From: Fasciola hepatica
Lineage: Eukaryota > Platyhelminthes > Trematoda > Plagiorchiida > Fasciolidae
Direction of reading: 5' to 3'
Length of the DNA stretch: 64,000 nt
NCBI GenBank assembly: GCA_948099385.1
Contig: CANUEZ040000193.1
Location: forward strand, 5,902,501-5,966,500
The notes under the pieces: generated by a model
Databases searched by the model: none
Told to the model about the DNA's origin: nothing
The model's input: the letters and a program-made list of their open reading frames with translations, nothing else
Translations under genes and position numbers: made by a program
In this document: positions 53,251-64,000 of the stretch, piece after piece
How the letters are laid out: each line of letters opens with the position of its first letter
Numbering within the stretch: position 1 is the first letter of the stretch

Positions 53251-56200
53251 AACAATACCAGATATATGGCGAATGAATGAATCATCGTAGAACGACGTCA
53301 AACCCTCTCTGCTGAGTTCTTGTTTTTTTTTTTTGTTAGTGGTTTCGGATCAATGCAAATGTGAAATAGTTTTTGCACGCTTTTGTCACTATGACGATTT
53401 GACTGACCCAATCTGTCGGTTGATCAGTTCTAACCAGGACGTCTTCTCATGTGAGAATGTTCAGCTCGTGATCAAATCCATCTGTAACTGCCTATGGAAT
53501 AGACATTTTCGGTAGTGCCACAGGTTCTATGGATTCGCATACGTTCAATGCCCTCATTCCTTGAAGCATTTCCGATTTCTCATCAAAAACAGAAGCATAT
53601 CTTTCCAAGTGTGGTGAGCGTATATACTACTTGGAAAGTAGTTGATTTCTGAAAAGGGAACTGTCGTCAGTCGTGGATTACCATTGCCGCTATGCCGAAG
53701 AGACTGAACGCGATAAGGTGAGCAACAACAGGCGAACCACACGACAGCTTCTCCGTCGGATGGTCACTGTGTTCAAGCGAACTGGGACAGCCACTTTGCA
53801 AACGAGCATGTTTGTAACGTTTGGTTTGTTTTGTCCATGTCCGAACAAGCTATCTTGGCATAAACAACCTATTACCCATGCACGTCTTGTCCATTATAAC
53901 ACAAGTAATATCCAACAATACCAGATATATGGCGAATGAATGAATCATCGTAGAACGACGTCAAACCCTCTCTGCTGAGTTCTTGTTTCTTTTTTTTGTT
54001 AGTGGTTTCGGATCAATGCAAATGTGAAGTAGTTTTTGCACGCTTTTGTCACTATGACGATTTGACTGACCCAATCTGTCGGTTGATCAGTTCTAACCAG
54101 GACGTCTTCTCATGTGAGAATGTTCAGCTCGTGATCAAATCCATCTGTAACTGCCTATGGAATAGACATTTTCGGTAGTGCCACAGGTTCTATGGATTCG
54201 CATACGTTCAATGCCCTCATTCCTTGAAGCATTTCCGATTTCTCATCAAAAACAGAAGCATATCTTTCCAAGTGTGGTGAGCGTATATACTACTTGGAAA
54301 GTAGTTGATTGCTGAATAGGGAACTGTCGTCAGTCGTGGATTACCATTGCCGCTATGCCGAAGAGACTGAACGCGATAAGGTGAGCAACAACAGGCGAAC
54401 CACACGACAGCTTCTCCGTCGGATGGTCACTGTGTTCAAGTGAACGGGGACAGCCACTTTGCAAACGAGCATGTTTGTAACGTTTGGTTTGTTTTGTTCA
54501 TGTCCGAACAAGCTATCTTGGCATAAACAACCTATTACCCATGCACGTCTTGTCCATTATAACACAAGTAATATCCAACAATACCAGATATATGGCGAAT
54601 GAATGAATCATCGTAGAACGACGTCAAACCCTCTCTGCTGAGTTCTTGTTTTTTTTTTTGTTAGTGGTTTCGGATCAATGCAAATGTGAAATAGTTTTTG
54701 CACGCTTTTGTCACTATGACGATTTGACTGACCCAATCTGTCGGTTGATCAGTTCTAACCAGGACGTCTTCTCATGTGAGAATGTTCAGCTCGTGATCAA
54801 ATCCATCTGTAACTGCCTATGGAATAGACATTTTCGGTAGTGCCACAGGTTCTATGGATTCGCATACGTTCAATGCCCTCATTCCTTGAAGCATTTCCGA
54901 TTTCTCATCAAAAACAGAAGCATATCTTTCCAAGTGTGGTGAGCGTATATACTACTTGGTAAGTAGTTGATTTCTGAAAAGGGAACTGTCGTCCGTCGTG
55001 GATTACCATTGCCGCTATGCCCAAGAGACTGAACGCGATAAGGTGAGCAACAACAGGCGAACCACACGACAGCTTCTCCGTCGGATGGTCACTGTGTTCA
55101 AGTGAACGGGGACAGCCACTTTGCAAACGAGCATGTTTGTAACGTTTGGTTTGTTTTGTTCATGTCCGAACAAGCTATCTTGGCATAAACAACCTATTAA
55201 CCATGCACGTCTTGTCCATTATAACACAAGTAATATTCAACAATACCAGATATATGGCGAATGAATGAATCATCGTAGAACGACGTCAAACCCTCTCTGC
55301 TGAGTTCTTTTTTTGTTGTTAGTGGTTTCGGATCAATGCAAATGTGAAGTAGTTTTTGCACGCTTTTGTCACTATGACGATTTGACTGACCCAATCTGTC
55401 GGTTGATCAGTTCTAACCAGGACGTCTTCTCATGTGAGAATGTTCAGCTCGTGATCAAATCCATCTGTAACTGCCTATGGAATAGACATTTTCGGTAGTG
55501 CCACAGATTCTATGAATTTGCATACGTTCAATGCCCTCATTCCTTGAAGCATTTCCGATTTCTCATCAAAAACAGAAGCATATCTTTCCAAGTGTGGTGA
55601 GCGTATATACTACTTGGAAAGTAGTTGATTGCTGAAAAGGGAACTGTCGTCCGTCGTGGATTACCATTGCCGCTATGCCGAAGAGACTGAACGCGATAAG
55701 GTGAGCAACAACAGGCGAACCACACGACAGCTTCTCCGTCGGATGGTCACTGTCTTCAAGTGAACGGGGACAGCCACTTTGCAAACGAGCATGTTTGTAA
55801 CGTTTGGTTTGTTTTGTTCATGTCCGAACAAGCTATCTTGGCATAAACAACCTATTACCCGTGCACGTCTTGTCCATTATAACACAAGTAATATTCAACA
55901 ATACCAGATATATGGCGAATGAATGAATCATCGTAGAACGACGTCAAACCCTCTCTGCTGAGTTCTTGTTTCTTTTTTTGTTAGTGGTTTCGGATCAATG
56001 CAAATGTGAAGTAGTTTTTGCACGCTTTTGTCACTATGACGATTTGACTGACCCAATCTGTCGGTTGATCAGTTCTAACCAGGACGTCTTCTCATGTGAG
56101 AATGTTCAGCTCGTGATCAAATCCATCTGTAACTGCCTATGGAATAGACATTTTCGGTAGTGCCACAGATTCTATGAATTTGCATACGTTCAATGCCCTC

Positions 56201-58599
56201 ATTCCTTGAAGCATTTCCGATTTCTCATCAAAAACAGAAGCATATCTTTCCAAGTGTGGTGAGCGTATATACTACTTGGTAAGTAGTTGATTGCTGAATA
56301 GGGAACTGTCGTCAGTCGTGGATTACCATTGCCGCTATGCCGAAGAGACTGAACGCGATAAGGTGAGCAACAACAGGCGAACCACACGACAGCTTCTCCG
56401 TCGGATGGTCACTGTGTTCAAGTGAACTGGGACAGCCACTTTGCAAACGAGCATGTTTGTAACGTTTGGTTTGTTTTGTCCATGTCCGAACAAGCTATCT
56501 TGGCATAAACAACCTATTACCCATGCACGTCTTGTCCATTATAACACAAGTAATATCCAACAATACCAGATATATGGCGAATGAATGAATCATCGTAGAA
56601 CGACGTCAAACCCTCTCTGCTGAGTTCTTGTTTCTTTTTTTTGTTAGTGGTTTCGGATCAATGCAAATGTGAAATAGTTTTTGCACGCTTTTGTCACTAT
56701 GACGATTTGACTGACCCAATCTGTCGGTTGATCAGTTCTAACCAGGACGTCTTCTCATGTGAGAATGTTCAGCTCGTGATCAAATCCATCTGTAACTGCC
56801 TATGGAATAGACTTTATCGGTAGTGCCACAGGTTCTATGGATTCGCATACGTTCAATGCCCTCATTCCTTGAAGCATTTCCGATTTCTCATCAAAAACAG
56901 AAGCATATCTTTCCAAGTGTGGTGAGCGTATATACTACTTGGAAAGTAGTTGATTGCTGAAAAGGGAACTGTCGTCCGTCGTGGATTACCATTGCCGCTA
57001 TGCCCAAGAGACTGAACGCGATAAGGTGAGCAACAACAGGCGAACCACACGACAGCTTCTCCGTCGGATGGTCACTGTGTTCAAGTGAACGGGGACAGCC
57101 ACTTTGCAAACAAGCATGTTTGTAACGTTTGGTTTGTTTTGTTCATGTCCGAACAAGCTATCTTGGCATAAACAACCTATTACCCATGCACGTCTTGTCC
57201 ATTATAACACAAGTAATATTCAACAATACCAGATATATGGCGAATGAATGAATCATCGTAGAACGACGTCAAACCCTCTCTGCTGAGTTCTTGTTTTTTT
57301 GTAAGTGGTTTCGGATCAATGCAAATGTGAAATAGTTTTTGCACGCTTTTGTCACTATGACGATTTGACTGACCCAATCTGTCGGTTGATCAGTTCTAAC
57401 CAGGACGTCTTCTCATGTGAGAATGTTCAGCTCGTGATCAAATCCATCTGTAACTGCCTATGGAATAGACTTTATCGTTAGTGCCACAGGTTCTATGGAT
57501 TCGCATACGTTCAATGCCCTCACTCCTTGAAGCATTTCCGATTTCTCATCAAAAACAGAAGCATATCTTTCCCAGTGTGGTGAGCGTATATACTACTTGG
57601 AAAGTAGTTGATTGCTGAAAAGGGAACTGTCGTCAGTCGTGGATTACCATTGCCGCTATGCCGAAGAGACTGAACGCGATAAGGTGAGCAAAAACAGGCG
57701 AACCACACGACAGCTTCTCCGTCGGATGGTCACTGTCTTCAAGTGAACGGGGACAGCCACTTTGCAAACGAGCATGTTTGTAACGTTTGGTTTGTTTTGT
57801 TCATGTCCGAACAAGCTATCTTGGCATAAACAACCTATTAACCATGCACGTCTTGTCCATTATAACACAAGTAATATTCAACAATACCAGATATATGGCG
57901 AATGAATGAATCATCGTAGAACGACGTCAAACCCTCTCTGCTGAGTTCTTGTTTCTTTTTTTGTTAGTGGTTTCGGATCAATGCAAATGTGAAGTAGTTT
58001 TTGCACGCTTTTGTCACTATGACGATTTGACTGACTCAATCTGTCGGTTGATCAGTTCTAACCAGGACGTCTTCTTATGTGAGAATGTTCATCTCGTGAA
58101 CAATTCCATCTGTAACTGCCTATGGAATAGACATTTTCGGTAGTGCCACAGGTTCTATGGATTCGCATACGTTCAATGCCCTCACTCCTTGAAGCATTTC
58201 CGATTTCTCATCAAAAACAGAAGCATATCTTTCCAAGTGTGGTGAGCGTATATACTACTTGGAAAGTAGTTGATTTCTGAAAAGGGAACTGTCGTCAGTC
58301 GTGGATTACCATTGCCGCTATGCCGAAGAGACTGAACGCGATAAGGTGAGCAACAACAGGCGAACCACACGACAGCTTCTCCGTCGGATGGTCACTGTCT
58401 TCAAGTGAACGGGGACAGCCACTTTGCAAACGAGCATGTTTGTAACGTTTGGTTTGTTTTGTTCATGTCCAAACAAGCTATCTTGGCATAAACAACCTAT
58501 TACCCATGCACGTCTTGTCCATTATAACACAAGTAATATTCAACAATACCAGATATATGGCGAATGAATGAATCATCGTAGAACGACGTCAAAACCTCT

Positions 58600-61500
58600 C
58601 TGCTGAGTTCTTGTTTCTTTTTTTGTTAGTGGTTTCGGATCAATGCAAATGTGAAATAGTTTTTGCACGCTTTTGTCACTATGACGATTTGACTGACTCA
58701 ATCTGTCGGTTGATCAGTTCTAACCAGGACGTCTTCTCATGTGAGAATGTTCAGCTCGTGATCAAATCCATCTGTAACTGCCTATGGAAAAAACATTTTC
58801 GGTATTGCCACAGATTCTATGGATTCGCATACGTTCAATGCCCTCACTCCCTGAAGCATTTCCGATTTCTCATCAAAAACAGAAGCATATCTTTCCAAGT
58901 GTGGTGAGCGTATATACTACTTGGTAAGTAGTTGATTGCTGAAAAGGGAACTGTCGTCAGTCGTGGATTACCATTGCCGCTATGCCGAAGAGACTGAACG
59001 CGATAAGGTGAGCAACAACAGGCGAACCACACGACAGCTTCTCCGTCGGATGGTCACTGTGTTCAAGTGAACGGGGACAGCCACTTTGCAAACGAGCATG
59101 TTTGTAACGTTTGGTTTGTTTTGTTCATGTCCGAACAAGCTATCTTGGCATAAACAACCTATTACCCATGCACGTCTTGTCCATTATAACACAAGTAATA
59201 TTCAACAATACCAGATATATGGCGAATGAATGAATCATCGTAGAACGACGTCAAACCCTCTCTGCTGAGTTCTTGTTTCTTTTTTTGTTAGTGGTTTCGG
59301 ATCAATGCAAATGTGAAATAGTTTTTGCACGCTTTTGTCACTATGACGATTTGACTGACTCAATCTGTCGGTTGATCAGTTCTAACCAGGACGTCTTCTC
59401 ATGTGAGAATGTTCAGCTCGTGATCAAATCCATCTGTAACTGCCTATGGAAAAAACATTTTCGGTATTGCCACAGATTCTATGGATTCGCATACGTTCAA
59501 TGCCCTCACTCCCTGAAGCATTTCCGATTTCTCATCAAAAACAGAAGCATATCTTTCCAAGTGTGGTGAGCGTATATACTACTTGGAAAGTAGTTGATTG
59601 CTGAAAAGGGAACTGTCGTCAGTCGTGGATTACCATTGCCGCTATGCCGAAGAGACTGAACGCGATAAGGTGAGCAACAACAGGCGAACCACACGACAGC
59701 TTCTCCGTCGGATGGTCACTGTCTTCAAGTGAACGGGGACAGCCACTTTGCAAACGAGCATGTTTGTAACGTTTGGTTTGTTTTGTTCATGTCCGAACAA
59801 GCTATCTTGGCATAAACAACCTATTAACCATGCACGTCTTGTCCATTATAACACAAGTAATATTCAACAATACCAGATATATGGCGAATGAATGAATCAT
59901 CGTAGAACGACGTCAAACCCTCTCTGCTGAGTTCTTGTTTCTTTTTTTGTTTGTGGTTTCAGGTCAATGCAAATGTGAAGTAGTTTTTGCACGCTTTTGT
60001 CACTATGACGATTTGACTGACTCAATCTGTCGGTTGATCAGTTCTAACCAGGACGTCTTCTCATGTGAGAATGTTCAGCTCGTGATCAAATCCATCTGTA
60101 ACTGCCTATGGAATAGACTTTTTCGGTAGTGCCACAGGTTCTATGGATTCGCATACGTTCAATGCCCTCACTCCCTGAAGCATTTCCGATTTCTCATCAA
60201 AAACAGAAGCATATCTTTCCCAGTGTGGTGAGCGTATATACTACTTGGTAAGTAATTGATTTCTGAAAAGGGAACTGTCGTCAGTCGTGGATTACCATTG
60301 CCGCTATGCCGAAGAGACTGAACGCGATAAGGTGAGCAACAACAGGCGAACCACACGACAGCTTCTCCGTCGGATGGTCACTGTGTTCAAGTGAACGGGG
60401 ACAGCCACTTTGCAAACGAGCATGTTTGTAACGTTTGGTTTGTTTTGTTCATGTCCAAACAAGCTATCTTGGCATAAACAACCTATTAACCATGCACGTC
60501 TTGTCCATTATAACACAAGTAATATTCAACAATACCAGATATATGGCGAATGAATGAATCATCGTAGAACGACGTCAAAACCTCTCTGCTGAGTTCTTGT
60601 TTCTTTTTTTGTTAGTGGTTTCGGATCAATGCAAATGTGAAGTAGTTTTTGCACGCTTTTGTCACTATGACGATTTGACTGACTCAATCTGTCGGTTGAT
60701 CAGTTCTAACCAGGACGTCTTCTCATGTGAGAATGTTCAGCTCGTGATCAAATCCATCTGTAACTGCCTATGGAAAAAACATTTTCGGTATTGCCACAGA
60801 TTCTATGGATTCGCATACGTTCAATGCCCTCACTCCCTGAAGCATTTCCGATTTCTCATCAAAAACAGAAGCATATCTTTCCAAGTGTGGTGAGCGTATA
60901 TACTACTTGGTAAGTAGTTGATTGCTGAAAAGGGAACTGTCGTCAGTCGTGGATTACCATTGCCGCTATGCCGAAGAGACTGAACGCGATAAGGTGAGCA
61001 ACAACAGGCGAACCACACGACAGCTTCTCCGTCGGATGGTCACTGTCTTCAAGTGAACGGGGACAGCCACTTTGCAAACGAGCATGTTTGTAACGTTTGG
61101 TTTGTTTTGTTCATGTCCGAACAAGCTATCTTGGCATAAACAACCTATTACCCATGCACGTCTTGTCCATCATAACACAAGTAATATTCAACAATACCAG
61201 ATATATGGCGAATGAATGAATCATCGTAGAACGACGTCAAACCCTCTCTGCTGAGTTCTTGTTTCTTTTTTTGTTAGTGGTTTCGGATCAATGCAAATGT
61301 GAAGTAGTTTTTGCACGCTTTTGTCACTATGACGATTTGACTGACCCAATCTGTCGGTTGATCAGTTCTAACCAGGACGTCTTCTCATGTGAGAATGTTC
61401 AGCTCGTGATCAAATCCATCTGTAACTGCCTATGGAATAGATATTTTCGGTAGTGCCACAGGTTCTATGGATTCGCATACGTTCAATGCCCTCACTCCCT

Positions 61501-63240
61501 GAAGCATTTCCGATTTCTCATCAAAAACAGAAGCATAGCTTTCCCAGTGTGGTGAGCGTATATACTACTTGGTAAGTAGTTGATTGCTGAAAAGGGAACT
61601 GTCGTCAGTCGTGGATTACCATTGCCGCTATGCCCAAGAGACTGAACGCGATAAGGTGAGCAACAACAGGCGAACCACACGACAGCTTCTCCGTCGGATG
61701 GTCACTGTGTTCAAGTGAACGGGGACAGCCACTTTGCAAACGAGCATGTTTGTAACGTTTGGTTTGTTTTGTTCATGTCCGAACAAGCTATCTTGGCATA
61801 AACAACCTATTACCCATGCACGTCTTGTCCATTATAACACAAGTAATATTCAACAATACCAGATATATGGCGAATGAATGAATCATCGTAGAACGACGTC
61901 AAAACCTCTCTGCTGAGTTCTTGTTTCTTTTTTTGTTAGTGGTTTCGGATCAATGCAAATGTGAAGTAGTTTTTGCACGCTTTTGTCACTATGACGATTT
62001 GACTGACTCAATCTGTCGGTTGATCAGTTCTAACCAGGACGTCTTCTCATGTGAGAATGTTCAGCTCGTGATCAAATCCATCTGTAACTGCCTATGGAAA
62101 AAACATTTTCGGTATTGCCACAGATTCTATGGATTCGCATACGTTCAATGCCCTCACTCCCTGAAGCATTTCCGATTTCTCATCAAAAACAGAAGCATAT
62201 CTTTCCAAGTGTGGTGAGCGTATATACTACTTGGTAAGTAGTTGATTGCTGAAAAGGGAACTGTCGTCAGTCGTGGATTACCATTGCCGCTATGCCGAAG
62301 AGACTGAACGCGATAAGGTGAGCAACAACAGGCGAACCACACGACAGCTTCTCCGTCGGATGGTCACTGTCTTCAAGTGAACGGGGACAGCCACTTTGCA
62401 AACGAGCATGTTTGTAACGTTTGGTTTGTTTTGTTCATGTCCGAACAAGCTATCTTGGCATAAACAACCTATTACCCATGCACGTCTTGTCCATTATAAC
62501 ACAAGTAATATTCAACAATACCAGATATATGGCGAATGAATGAATCATCGTAGAACGACGTCAAACCCTCTCTGCTGAGTTCTTGTTTCTTTTTTTGTTT
62601 GTGGTTTCAGGTCAATGCAAATGTGAAGTAGTTTTTGCACGCTTTTGTCACTATGACGATTTGACTGACCCAATCTGTCGGTTGATCAGTTCTAACCAGG
62701 ACGTCTTCTCATGTGAGAATGTTCAGCTCGTGATCAAATCCATCTGTAACTGCCTATGGAAAAAACATTTTCGGTATTGCCACAGATTCTATGGATTCGC
62801 ATACGTTCAATGCCCTCACTCCCTGAAGCATTTCCGATTTCTCATCAAAAACAGAAGCATATCTTTCCAAGTGTGGTGAGCGTATATACTACTTGGTAAG
62901 TAGTTGATTGCTGAAAAGGGAACTGTCGTCAGTCGTGGATTACCATTGCCGCTATGCCGAAGAGACTGAACGCGATAAGGTGAGCAACAACAGGCGAACC
63001 ACACGACAGCTTCTCCGTCGGATGGTCACTGTGTTCAAGTGAACGGGGACAGCCACTTTGCAAACGAGCATGTTTGTAACGTTTGGTTTGTTTTGTTCAT
63101 GTCCAAACAAGCTATCTTGGCATAAACAACCTATTACCCATGCACGTCTTGTCCATTATAACACAAGTAATATCCAACAATACCAGATATATGGCGAATG
63201 AATGAATCATCGTAGAACGACGTCAAACCCTCTCTGCTGA
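58600..63240 (+). repeat. Higher-order repeat: 1324-bp dimer near the right edge
   Basis: A private set (GGAAAAAACATTTTCGGTAT followed by GCCACAGATTC) is present in units beginning at 58611, 59273, 60597, 61921 and 62583, mostly 1324 bp apart with one-unit duplicates at the two ends. Alternating units carry the ordinary GGAATAGA form. GACTGACTCAATC and GTCCAAACAAGC (58468, 60454, 63103) also mark this neighbourhood. The variants are almost confined to the last 6 kb, so this is a young local amplification. Confidence 0.82.
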
Positions 63241-64000
63241 GTTCTTGTTTCTTTTTTTGTTTGTGGTTTCAGGTCAATGCAAATGTGAAATAGTTTTTGC
63301 ACGCTTTTGTCACTATGACGATTTGACTGACCCAATCTGTCGGTTGATCAGTTCTAACCAGGACGTCTTCTCATGTGAGAATGTTCAGCTCGTGATCAAA
63401 TCCATCTGTAACTGCCTATGGAATAGACTTTTTCGGTAGTGCCACAGGTTCTATGGATTCGCATACGTTCAATGCCCTCACTCCTTGAAGCATTTCCGAT
63501 TTCTCATCAAAAACAGAAGCATATCTTTCCAAGTGTGGTGAGCGTATATACTACTTGGTAAGTAATTGATTTCTGAAAAGGGAACTGTCGTCAGTCGTGG
63601 ATTACCATTGCCGCTATGCCGAAGAGACTGAACGCGATAAGGTGAGCAACAACAGGCGAACCACACGACAGCTTCTCCGTCGGATGGTCACTGTGTTCAA
63701 GTGAACGGGGACAGCCACTTTGCAAACGAGCATGTTTGTAACGTTTGGTTTGTTTTGTTCATGTCCGAACAAGCTATCTTGGCATAAACAACCTATTACC
63801 CATGCACGTCTTGTCCATTATAACACAAGTAATATTCAACAATACCAGATATATGGCGAATGAATGAATCATCGTAGAACGACGTCAAACCCTCTCTGCT
63901 GAGTTCTTGTTTCTTTTTTTATTAGTGGTTTTGGATCAATGCAAATGTGAAGTAATTTTTGCACGCTTCTGTCACTATGACGATTTGACTGACCCAATCT

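Larger units (their letters stand above)
5865..64000 (+). repeat. Tandem satellite array, unit about 661 bp, 88 landmark copies, open at right edge
   Basis: The whole stretch is head-to-tail copies of one unit with few substitutions between copies. The landmark TCACTCC(T/C)TGAAGC, or its single-base variants, occurs 88 times, from 5945 (next 6603, 7264, 7925, 8583, 9244, 9905, 10563, 11225, 11886, 12548, 13206) to 63478. Mean spacing is 661.3 bp. Spacings are 658-663 bp, with 662 most common. No copy is inverted, no other element interrupts the array and no copy is partial except at the two ends. I recognise no transposon or gene family in the unit. No recurring open frame in it starts with ATG. 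Long uniform arrays of this type are typical of centromeric, subtelomeric or sex-chromosome heterochromatin; which applies here is unknown. Confidence 0.98.

Noticed and set aside
5945..63666. Recurring minus-strand frames of 62, 72, 65 and 93 codons in every satellite unit, and plus-strand frames of 60 to 98 codons
   Set aside because: The repeated frames I checked start at GTG or TTG, not ATG. Frames overlap on both strands, and single-base variants open or close them from copy to copy. They are products of a repeated sequence with few stops, not genes.
5865..64000. Hammerhead ribozyme in the satellite unit, as in some animal satellites
   Set aside because: I found no CTGATGA core followed by a suitable GAAA on either strand of the unit.
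5865..64000. CRISPR-like or minisatellite array
   Set aside because: The period is about 661 bp, with the whole unit conserved and no unique spacers; this is a satellite.

Overview
The window looks like nuclear DNA of an animal, most likely an invertebrate; the lineage cannot be fixed from the sequence alone. The evidence is two decayed eukaryotic retroelements (a Penelope-like element and an AP-endonuclease-type non-LTR retrotransposon) beside a very large, highly uniform tandem satellite. I see no operons, no bacterial-style gene packing and no intact protein-coding gene.

Layout: (1) 1-3073 is AT-rich single-copy DNA with no recognisable gene. (2) 3074-3480 (+) is the reverse-transcriptase core of a Penelope-like element, broken across reading frames; weak similarity may start near 2885. 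(3) 3753 to about 5864 (-) is a frame-broken, 5'-truncated non-LTR retrotransposon. Reading down the minus strand it holds the end of the endonuclease, a linker, the reverse transcriptase with a surviving FADD box, and a C-terminal tail. (4) From 5865 to the right edge (58.1 kb, 91% of the window) runs a head-to-tail satellite of about 661 bp, 88 landmark copies, continuing off the window. It starts inside the endonuclease part of the non-LTR element.

The satellite is the main interest. Nearly all length variation (658-663 bp) sits in one T-rich tract. Copies differ at a limited set of shared sites that are reshuffled from copy to copy, and they form several local higher-order repeats: a 1980-bp trimer at the left edge, a 1320-bp dimer, a 1986-bp trimer, a roughly 2640-bp tetramer and a 1324-bp dimer. 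Some rare variants recur in copies 7 to 50 kb apart. Each unit carries a 7-bp-stem hairpin, a 12-bp inverted repeat, in most copies an exact ATGCAAAT octamer, and an exon-like block (polypyrimidine-AG, open frame, GTRAG donor-like sites). None of the recurring open frames begins with ATG, so I do not call them genes.

Nothing here forms a gene pathway. The window is a heterochromatin-like boundary between transposon-rich single-copy DNA and a satellite block.
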